Positions 41,904-53,200 of a stretch of 64,000 bases of DNA are shown here, in pieces. The notes beneath the pieces were generated by a model. That model made no database searches. It saw only the letters and a program-made list of their open reading frames with translations, and was not told the DNA's origin. The stretch comes from Mesaphorura yosii (Eukaryota > Arthropoda > Collembola > Poduromorpha > Tullbergiidae), in NCBI GenBank assembly GCA_009869945.1, contig WIXG01000011.1, positions 310,001 through 374,000 on the forward strand. The letters are read 5' to 3'. The translations under genes and the position numbers were made by a program. Positions within the stretch are counted from its first letter, which is position 1, and the number at the start of each line of letters is the position of its first letter.

Positions 41904-43269
41904 TCAAAAAGTTAATTACAGTGCAAATTGGATGGAGCGTTGCGAGCCTACTTTTGGAAATGGATTCTTGCCCAAGCACAGGCACCGCTCAGCCGCTCAT
42001 GCTAAAGGCTGTAAGGCCAAAGAGTGTAATTTCGCACTAAAGACAAGAAGATGAGATCGTTTTATACACTCTCGATTACATTACATTGTACATACTTGAA
42101 CTCAGTAGTCAACTTCAACAAAGCGAAGCGTTGGGTAAAGCTGAAGAAGCTCTTGAGGTGTGAATTTGTGAATGAGTCAAATGCAATTTGGTAATGAAAC
42201 GATGATGAGCTGCTCGCTCGTCTCATCACCGCATCGTATCTCATCGTGATGTGTAAAGGGTTAAAGAGTGAAAACACGCCAGAGTAGCGTAGCACAGCAA
42301 AGCAAAAGCAGGCAAGGCAGGAGAAGTACGGAAAAGTGGTTCCTCATCTTCATTCTCCAACTTTAGTGCATTGTTGTTGATCGCAGCTTTGGCTTTGGCT
42401 TTCTCGATTGGATGTTGTTTGGAGGTGGAGTTGTTCAATTTAAACCACATTAAACTCCACCTCGTCACTTTACTCGTTCACTTCACTTCGCTTGGGTTAT
42501 CTCGCTCTTACTCGTACTCGTGTTGAGTGTTTGTGTGGTACCTCATCTCATCGAACATCTTCGTGCCGCGGCAGCAGTACAGAACTAACTGCCGGCTGCG
42601 ACTGGGGGAAATTCATTGTGCTTTTCCTAAATAAACAAGCGCGGTGCGGTGCGCTCCTGCTTTCGACGAACGCGAACAGAGAGAGCGTTTATTTGCAAAT
42701 AGTCTCGGTTTCGAGAGATATAATCCCCGGCACTTTCCTATTTACGACTTGCGAGGGTTGTTGCTGGCGGTGCGGTGCCGATACCCAAAATACACGATAC
42801 CAGGTACAATACGGAAAACGAAAAATTGAGAAACGAATTGAACCGTTGAAGTTGGAGTGGAGTTGGAACGGATATTGCTCGTCTGGTCCTGGTCTTAAAC
42901 AGTTTAAAGTGGGGTGTCAAAATTTTTCTTTCGAGTTGTACATTGTACGGGAAGATTTACTTTAAGAGTGACACGAAGTGAGAGTGCGGATTTTGATTCT
43001 TCGTCGATGAGCAGCGTGCGGTTTTAAAACAAGACTAGTGTGTTTAGTGGTCTGAACGAAATCGTCCGTCTTAACAAAAATCAGTTTAACTTTTAACCAT
43101 TTGGTATCAAAAGGGTAAATTGTGAACATTTTAGCGGAGTGCATCGAATGCCTTTCAACCCTTCGAATTGTGTAATAGTATAAATTTGAAATTTGCGACG
43201 CGACAGATTTTGGAGAAATGATTTTCATTGTGCATTGATTCAAAGAATTTGTAGAGCCACATTAATATT

Positions 43270-46200
43270 ATGATGCCGTTGGCACCAACAATGACAGAAT
43301 TACCGACTCCCACCCGGCCAAAGATTGGATTCTCAATCGATTCGATCGTCGGCGGTAAGACACAGACACACAACAATAATAACAATAGGTCGCCGTCACC
43401 TTCCACACAAAATCATAAGCGGCAGCGTCATAATTCCTCTGAGCACCAAAATGACCGTGACCACGACCGTGACGGCAATGGCAGTGGCAGTTACCGATCT
43501 CACTCATCTAGTCCAGAAGCGCCACCAATCAGCGCGGCCGGTCATCTTCACCGGTCTCAGCTACTTGGAAATTATTCCCCTGCCGCACTTGCGTTCTTCC
43601 GTGATAGTTATCTGAAGAGCAATGTCATCGTCAACCACGGCTCGAATTCTGACAACCAGCACCACCAGCAGCGGCGACGGTCACCGGATTCAATGCATTC
43701 AAATACTTCTAATAGTCCTTCCGCATCACCGCTTGCGTCTCCCAACATAACTACGAGTGTCACCTCTAATAGTGTAGTCAAAGGCCCAGGCGCGGGTTCG
43801 GTATCTCCATCTACGCCAGGAAGCACATGCACAAGTGGCGGCAGGAACACTTCCACAAACACAGCGAACACCAACTCCAGTATTCATCCCCAGCACCCGC
43901 AACCTGAAATTCATCATCCTCCCTTCTCACTGCTCGGCGGCGCTCCGCACGGAGCCGTTCCCTACCCGCCTGGGATTCTCAACTTTGCTGCGCTGGCAGC
44001 AGCAGCAGCAGCTCAACACGGTCATCATCCCGGGCAGCATCCACTGGCATGGATGCAACAGGCTCATATGCAGCATCAGCACCATCCTCATCACCCGCCT
44101 GGTCACCCGCTCCACCATCATCACCATGCCGGGCCACTTCCAGGCGGCGGTCCTCACACGCATCCGCCAATGTCCACATCTCATCCGCTGTACCCGTGGC
44201 TCCTTGCGAAGCATTCGAGGCTATTTCCACACCGTTTTGGACCTGGAGGTGAGTTTAAATTTTCAATTAATTCTGTGAACCCAGGATTCTATGCCACGTT
44301 CCCTTTTCGTGGCGTAAACAACGTTTTGACTCTTTTGACACTGATATTGAATAAAGCCATACTTGTTTCCTCATTTAATTTAAATAATCACCTAATTTTT
44401 CATTGTGCTTTATGAGACTACAAAATTCGATTCCTGATTTTGCTGATTCGCGATCGTAAACAGATCAATCAATCAAGCTATTGCTTTATTATGAAAATTA
44501 TTTGAACTCTGCGACTTTGATTTGTTTTTCTCGAGGACTTCATATCTGACATGACCTGACATTTCAGGTCGTTTGCTTGCAATTAATTTTAAAAAATGAG
44601 CACAGCACACCGGAGTGAAGCAGGTTTCATTTCTGAATTGGAGTAAATTACAAAATGCGAAGCTAGTTAATAGACGACGGAATGTGAACATAGAATTAGC
44701 ATCACAAAATACGGAGTACAGGAATTAATGAGCTGAAAATTGGCAGTTTACATGCATAAACGAAGTCGGTCTTAGACTAATCAATCATCAATCAATAAAT
44801 TGCATTAAATACGACACGTTTACGGAAATTGATATGTTTAGGAAAAATACAAGCCAGTAGCACGGAATTTTGACGAGAATTTTCCGATCTATGAAGTCTA
44901 TAGCCTATCCTGGAGTATGAGGATATTGCTTAATTCTAAAATAGCATGCTCGTTTCCTTCCCATTAACCATTAATGGTCGCTGACGGAGCTGAGAACGAG
45001 TCTCGAAACCATTTTCCCACTTAAGTTAATAAAGATATTATGCCGGTCATAAAATCTAAGCTCGGATTCGGCGAATGGGCGAAAAATATTGCATATTACA
45101 CGCGAGAGGTTTGCCCAACACTCACACAATGGCAGCCAGCACACGGCCGCACGTTGCACGAGCATGACGGCAAGGGGACAGCTTAATAGAGTCACTTTAC
45201 ATCAAATTAACTTTTAATAATACACGAGTAGGAGCGACCAACAACTTTTATTTCTCCACGAATCGGACATATCTCACGCAATCCGTGAATTTAGAAAGCC
45301 CTTTCCCAGAGCCTGCCAACCCTTTCATGCATTCCACGTCTCGACTCGGCCATGCATATTTATAAAAGTCATTAAATAATGAATGACTGAATGGCTGAGC
45401 AGGAATGGGAGTTGATTTAATAATACAGATTTAGTGTGCATGCATGCAAATGCGAATGCACAGGGAAAGAATTCAAACTCTTATAATACTAAATACGTCT
45501 CTCTTTTACTTGCAGGTCCCGAGCTGCCCGGTTTCCTGCTGCAGCCATTTCGAAAACCGAAACGGATTCGTACTGCGTTCAGCCCATCGCAGCTGCTCAA
45601 GCTGGAGCATGCGTTCGAGAGAAATCATTACGTGGTCGGGGCCGAGCGCAAACAATTGGCGAATAATCTCTCACTGACTGAGACCCAAGTAAGTTTGCGA
45701 CTGTCACTGTCATTTGTCACATTGATTAAGAACACTGATAGCAAGATAAAAAAACTTAAGCAAGCAAGGCCGTGTTGCATTGAAATTGCACACAGCACAC
45801 TGCATGAAGTCTCCTTGATCTGTCCGAATTAAACTGTCCAGACCCCTTTTGCTTGCGGTTGCGCATAACACGTGCATTTATTTTTAACTCGTTAGCCAAA
45901 CAGGCCAAGCATCAAGCGTCAGACGCATTTATCTTCATCAGCCGCGACTCGTTGTCCCGAAGCCGAAGCCAACAGCTCGTCAGCTTCGTGCGAAGTCTAA
46001 AATGTTTTCATAATAACAAATTTAATGATGTAATTAATCGTTAAAACTGTTCAAACTGATGTGATTTGTTTGACAAGTATAGATTAAGGCGAGGTGACCC
46101 CAATGTCCCCGTAATGAGCTCTGGGAATTGCCGGAATGGCGAAGCAATATTGAGCCTGACCTCTGAACCCCAGTTAAAGTTAACCATTCAAGTTAAAACG

Positions 46201-47289
46201 TTAAAAGGCACCATTTCGAATGTAATTTGAGCCTCACATTCACATGTGAGATACGACAGCGATAGCGACAGGCGATAGGGTTGAGGAAGTTTTTAATACA
46301 TACACGAAGTGCACGCCCGCCAGTTCGATGAGTGATTTGCGAGCAATAAAGCATACAATGTTAAGGAAAGGTCACGTCATAGTTTCTCATTTATTCGGCG
46401 GCCGGCGGGTCAAATTATTATTACGATACGGCGATAAGCGTAAGCGCCTCTACTTGTTTTTGATTCTTGACTTCTCAAGTCAATGTAATGTAAAATGATT
46501 CGTGTCAATTTAGATCACACACAAAAACTCACACAGATTCTTGCTATCTTGCGAGTGGCGAGCCAAGTGAATGTCTTAATCACCAACCGCTGACATTAAT
46601 ATGATTAATTACAACCCTGCAAATGATGATTTATTTATAATAATGATCTCATTTAGCTCACATAAACGACCATTTTCACCTAATTAATTTCACACTCACA
46701 TCTCGGTCACGCCGTCCAGTCGCATCATAGTCGAAATGGCGCTTGAAATCTTATATAATCAGAGCAGATCTTAATGTTGTTGTTTGTTTGTTCTCCTTCA
46801 CTTGCAAAGGTCAAAGTGTGGTTTCAAAATCGTCGCACTAAACACAAGCGCATTGAGCAGGATGAAGAGTCGGGTCCCACGACGAACTCGCCGTCCAAGT
46901 CGGGAATGGGTGGGAGCAGTAATCACGGCAGCGGGGGTGGCTCCTCGTCAACTGCTACGGCGGACTCGTCCACAAACGCGTCCAGGCATGGCACGCGCTA
47001 CTTGATGAGTGGCGATGAAGATGATGATATCGATGAGGATGACGAAGACGTGCTCATGGACGACGAGGAAGAGGAGGCAGAAAGACAGGCGTATCTCGCT
47101 CGAATTGCTGCTCAGCAGCAGCAATTGCACTCGACGACGACGGCATCAGCATCTCAACCCCTGTCTACGTCTTCGCAATCACCGTCGTCGTCGTCCTCAC
47201 CAGCGCCCGGATCGAATAATTCGAACCATCACAATTTAAATCACTACCCGCATCACCCTCATCAAGTTACCAGCCGGAGACCGACGTAG
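43270..47289 (+). CDS. ems: Empty-spiracles class homeodomain transcription factor (ems/E5, EMX family), copy B
   Basis: Three exons, 43270-44248, 45516-45688 and 46810-47289, give 543 residues with in-frame GT..AG junctions. It is a nuclear head- and brain-patterning type regulator. An EH1-like motif, FSIDSIVGG, is at residues 21-29. The middle part has [10 protein letters not shown], a poly-Ala run, HPLAWMQ, His-rich runs and a YPWL hexapeptide-like motif before the first intron. The homeodomain is at about 341-400 ([22 protein letters not shown]50, N51), with an intron after homeodomain residue 44, exactly as in copy A. The tail has an acidic block ([15 protein letters not shown]) followed by Gln and Ser runs; its shape recalls Drosophila Ems, which weakly favours ems over E5. 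Introns are 1267 and 1121 bases, much longer than in copy A. Both copies begin ATGATGCCG or ATGATGATGCCG, so which ATG is used is open. Confidence 0.95.
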
Positions 47290-50200
47290 ACAGGGCAGAG
47301 GACGCCAGCTTTTAGCGTAGGGTAATGATCCGTGCATATTCATAATGCATGCTGCAAGATAAATGGCACGTCAGTTTAGAATTCCAACGCAGAAAGCAGA
47401 CCGACGACTGCCATGCCATGCCAGATTTTCCATTTCCTCGTAAATTGTAAATTGAGTTTTATGAGTTGATTTTGTGCCAAAAACCAATATTTTAGGAGTG
47501 AAATCAGACACGGGATGCAAGAAATTATAGACTCGTTCAGTGTTTGAGAAACGAGTGCATACGCAGACGATCTCCTAGTACGAGTACGAGTAAATTTATT
47601 CCATTTGCAACTGTGGAGTTAGCGTCAAGTTTGAATTTAAGATAAAAATGTCTGTATTTTGTTTTGTAATAGGCAAGGAATTAAATAGAATTAAAGTAAT
47701 ACAGTTAAGGGCTTTGAGTTCAGTTCATTCCCAGCTACGCACATTCACTTCCTGCTGAGTTTCTGGATCAGACAAGTTATTTGAAGAATTTTGGTAACCC
47801 TTTACCATTTACCTCAATTCCAGATTTTTCGTTTCTGGTTTGCCTGGACTTGGAATGCTGTTTTCTCTTGTTTCTGATTCCTCATTCAACGCAGTCAAGG
47901 CATCATCACTTTTCCTGCAAGCTGCAACTCCTTAACCATGTCTGGTCTGGTCTGTGTGAGGTGACGAAGACGACATTTCACTTTTCTAATTATTGCCCTA
48001 TTTACGAACAAAGGCTACGGTTCCGTGGATATTTCTTACACGGAAAATGTCGAGTTTGGTTTTCGTATTGATAATCCCGATCACAGTCAACATTAATTTC
48101 TGGGTTCAGGAAAATTTGGATCCTAAAATTACTCTCAGATTTATATTTTGTGCAACGTGGACGATTTTGCTAAAACACTTCATAAAGCAGCTCATTGAGT
48201 TAACAAGGTTAAGGCTGTGATACGCGAGCCAAAGCTCAGCTTGCTATTGTTGTGAGAAACCAAAACTATTTTATTACGTGCTCACGTTTGTTTATTGAGC
48301 AATGTGCATTCAGTTCTGTGTAAACCCACGTACTTCACAATGCCCAAAGCACACGCTCATGTGCACAAAAAGAAAAGGAATTTCATTTATAGTACTTCAG
48401 TTCAGAATTGTCCTTTGTCTTTGTTCTGAGTTTGTCCCTTGGAATTTCAACATTTCCCAGCCTGCACGCCTGCTCTGCCGTGATTTACCGTATAAATCAG
48501 CGTGCATACTTTGAATTCCACGAAAAACCATGCAAGTCGAACGAATGAATACGAGGCACGAGAAAGTCCGCAACCGCAATTGGCCATTTCACTGCAGCAG
48601 CAATGATGGCAGTGTATGACTCAGATTTAATTAAGCATCAGCAAAACAGCATCGTCGTTGCTCATTTCTCACAGCTCTTCGTCATCCTCACGCGTATGGC
48701 CATTCGCGAATTCCAACAAAATGAGACACTAATGTGCTGCAATGTGCAAAAGCGGCGCACACCTGCACGAAAAAGGTGCATTTGGTACATGATTCAGCCG
48801 CCCGGATCACAGAAACATGTTTTTAATATCTTGCAGCTATTAATTAAAGCGTAATCATGTTGATGAATACTAAAACCTCCGACGTTCTACGAAGATCGCA
48901 ACTTCTTTGCCTTGCAGCCAATTAACTAACCTGCGAACACGCAGGTATTTATTAGATACGAATTAAAAGGGTAAACCCAAAGCAAAAGCACGGAAAACGC
49001 CAAACGCAGAAGAGAATTACAGCAATGCCCGGTCATCACCGCATCGCCGTGGTCATCGCGAGACGTGAGCAGATGAGAAAAAAATTAAATTACACATATT
49101 ATCTTATTATATATTGTATACTCAACGTGCGTACTCGTTGTAAATACAGCAAAGCAATTCATTTACGGCTAATCGGTTTCTCTTAACACATCGACCACGG
49201 ACTGAGCGCCGGTGTAATCATGTTCATGTTTTGAAATTGAGATTCCATTTGAGTTTTCACGTAAGATAATAAAGTATCCATGTAATTTACTTAGTTAAGA
49301 ACCTATAATTATCCTTCAAATCATCTTCAAGACTTGGACAATAATCACAGACCTTTTCCTCCTCTTTTTCTTGTGCCCGTCTGCTAACTTGCCTGCCTGC
49401 CTCGTCAGAGAGAACCTCTTTAACCTTTTTGTCTTGAAACATGTCATTATTACATACATTATTACAAACATTAAACTCTTAAAATGCGTTTAAGTTATTA
49501 CATTGCTCAGTGATGCTGGTTGCTGTTGCTGCGGCCGGGCACGCCAAAGCATCAAGCAGGCATCTTATCTCATCTTCCCGCAACTCATCCCAAACCAGGC
49601 AGAATTTATAGACATTTTTACTCATTAAGAAAGGATTCTCTACAATTTCCCGGCGCAAACTTGTTAAAAATCTTTAAATCCTTAATAATGATCATCATTG
49701 GGCCCGTAAGTTCATGGTTAATGTTCCGAGGGCTGTGGGCTTCGTCTTGTTAACATGTTAACTATGTTGACGCTCCTCAGGAAGAAATTTCTTACCAGCA
49801 TCGGCGCATCATCATCATCAAAACTGTCTTAAGTCATAATAAGGGCCTTACAAGGAATAGCAACACGTAACGTGCATCGGAATGGGCCCAACAGCAACCA
49901 GCAGCTCAAAGGGTCCCTCGGGTTTTGATCATTAATGTCATACACGGTAATAATCACGAAGACACGCCTCCCAAATTGTGGCCCAACAGAAATCTCATTT
50001 CCGAAGCTCAATTGAAAATGTGCCTATTCTCTGCCAAGCTTTGGCTTGGCCGAGCCATAAAATTAACAAATACAGCAGTGCAGAGCATTGCTGTAATTGA
50101 CAGAGCCACCAGAGCAATTTGTAATTGCCAAAGAGATGGGCAATGAGTTCATAACAATGCCCATTAAAGGTGTGTCTCAAAGACCTGCTGCGTGTTGTGC

Positions 50201-53200
50201 CTCCGCTACGATTGAGAGACCAATCAATTTTTTATGTATCCTTTGTCATTTTTTGCGTTCGCCCTCTCGACTCACTGCCCGTATGAAGCATGACACTCAA
50301 CAGAAGCCAAATCGCCATAAATTTTACGTTACTTCAAATTCCCTTCGTTCGCGACTCGTGAGTCGTCGTAAGTGTATAATTAAATCAGTTGCACACTCGC
50401 ACACTGCGTTAATTAACTTCCTCTAGATAAATTACTTTTTAATCTTCCACAGTTGTCCCGTCCACGCATATTATCATAAATTATAGCCATGGCACTGTGT
50501 CTGACAACTGAACGCTTTAGGAATTCAAGTTTTCAACTGACTTGTCAAAAAACGTACTCGAGAGAATCTAATTACAAATTATTATTATTACAGTTCGCAG
50601 TTTGTAGTTTGTCCAAGACAAGACGAGTTTTATCTTCAGTGACTTGACTTGACTGACACTGCGTACAAGAAAAACATGAACACTGAAGCACGGCTGCGTG
50701 TCTGTTTAGTAGAATTATCATCATTACCGTTTAATACAGCAGGATTCGAGTGTAATAACTAAATATTAATATTAATATGGACAGCCGTCGCCGAGAATTG
50801 GTTTTGGTGGCTTGGCTTCACTTGGCTTTATTTGAGACTTGAGCAGTGGCACTGACATTTGAACTCACTCCACTTCCACTTGTGATGATGAGTGCTTGTG
50901 AACACGATTATAATTAATGTCTTTGTTGATTTTCTCGTTTGTAATTGTATCGCCACAACTTTGCTTCATTAAAACGAAGGTTAATTTCCTTGTCTGGCAT
51001 TTAATTGTTAATTTTCGTACTCCAGAGCCCTTGAACAAAATGAACTAATTAGAGGCTCGAAGTTTTAGATGGAATTTCGCAATAAGGCCAGCCTGGCCGG
51101 TGAATAAGTCAAATTATACCGTAATGGCCTCCTTGCCTTTAGACGGCAAAAGCGACTTGCGAATGAGAGTTCGACGGCGACGGTGGACTTCGCGAGCATG
51201 CTAATTAATTTACACTTGCCTGCCCTTTGGGCTTGACCAAGCAGCAGCAGTCGCATACTTTATGGGCAATTAATAATTAACTCGGCATAATAAATACCAC
51301 AAGCAGGTAAATTATGATGATTAAATTGGTCATTTTTATACGTATCGCATTGCAGTGCCAGACACTTTGATGAAAACTTGTTTCAAAGCTCGTAGGTTGT
51401 AAAATGTAAATACGAACGGTGATGATGATGAGAGCCTCAACCAGAAAAAACGCAAAATCCAAGCAAATCAAGACAAGACGAGTTGACTTAAGAATTTCTT
51501 CGACGTGACGCGCAGTGCAGTGAAGAAGAACTGCAAAAGAAAAGGAGAAGAGCAGCAAAAAACTTGTAGTAATTAAATAAGTTTAGTACTAATTTGCGAG
51601 ACAGGGCTACAACAAGAATTCGATCTCATGAGGCATGCTCAGGGCACATAGATTATTATTATTTTAATTAGTACAATAGGCGAGAGTGGACTCTGTTATT
51701 AAAACGTAACGCAAAAACATGAGAAATTTGAGGCTTGAGACATGAAAGAAATAAAATTCGAGTGGAAATGGGACTTCAGGAAATTACAGATTACGAGCTT
51801 ACAAGTTTACAACAAAGTTGTGTGTTGGCTTGGGCTTGAGTCCCTTGTTAAGACTAAACTTGCTAAGCAGCTGCAAATTGCTCAGCTCTATTTCGCATGT
51901 AAAATACACATATGACGGCGACGGCCGGCCAGCTCGGTTGAGTTTAGAAGCACGGTAACAATAACAGGCGTACCTGATTAGCATATGGAATTAAGACGAG
52001 GATCATTCGCTTTGCCGTGCGTGCATCGCGCGATTGTGCCGGTACCAGGATCAAAATGTCTGGTAAGCATGCCATCAGCCACCATTGTTCAGGTATTCAT
52101 TCGTGTTTCGCGGGCCAGACCATCGTTAACTAATCAAAACGATGATGGATTACGGAGGGGAAAAGGTGACGTTTGACAACAAGTATTCTGAGCCAGGCAT
52201 TCCATCGAAGTGCAACGCAGCGGAGCACGACTCATGAAAGCGTTATACGCACCATTATTGTAATGAGTCAGTCATTATTACACAATTTATTATTATTAAC
52301 AAGAATGCGAATGTACGCGGCCGTGTAGGCTTACGAGAACGTACGGGTAGGCATAAATTAGTGAGCAGTTGATATGAATTCCTTATAAACATTAATGTAA
52401 TTTGTTTCAGTTGTCATAATACAACAATAATGAATCCTGTGCCCTGCCAGCCAAGCCAGCCAGTGAATTTGATGGACGCTTGAAGATTGACAGGCACGCT
52501 ACGCTTGGCTGCCCGACTGGCCGTTTGCATTACATTTCTATTGGTCATCGCCTTCGGATCGCAGCACTTTGCTTGCATGAGTTGATCTTTCTTCTTTGCT
52601 CTGAGCCAAGCAGGCACGGCACTGCAGTGCCGTGCCTGCAGAAAGATCAAACTGCACCGCACTTCGATGCTGATTTATTGCAATTATAATTACAAGAGTT
52701 TTCTGCCAAGTCAAGCCAATGGACTTCCCAGCAAGAAAATATGCATACTCGCAAACACATGCATTCCGCATTCGCATTCTGTCGAATTCACGTCCACAGC
52801 CGTAATTTTACCGTATTATTATTAAGAGATGATGATGAGCCGCCGCGAGTCTGAACCTGGCCCGGAGTTAACGAGACGGCTCATCGCCATGCCATCACTA
52901 TCGCCATCGTGGTCGACCCTCTCGAGGTAATAAAATAATGGCTGTTAATAAATTTCTCAACCATAATTCGAAATTGAATAAGCGGCCAACGACACTGCGA
53001 CCGACGACTAGCTGCTCCACGGCCAGCGCCAGCGGCCTGACAATGCTGGTAAGAAATATTACGGGGGTTCATAAATATTATACGACCGAACCTACAGAAA
53101 GAGGTAATAAAAATATTTTACGATCCACAATTCATTTCGTATTACATTGTTGCATAGCCGTACTCGCATTCTGTGGTCGTGAACACACGTAAGGGAAATG

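Larger units (their letters stand above)
28861..43269. other. Gene-poor spacer, right half of the ems/E5 intergenic region
   Basis: About 14.4 kb with no confidently supported gene. The first 100-200 bases probably hold the 5' UTR and promoter of the CenH3 gene. The last several hundred bases before 43270 should hold the 5' UTR and promoter of ems/E5 copy B. Two weak coding candidates inside it (32418-32603 and 41535-41903) are listed separately. The rest shows only short frames and scattered short repeats. Confidence 0.55.
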
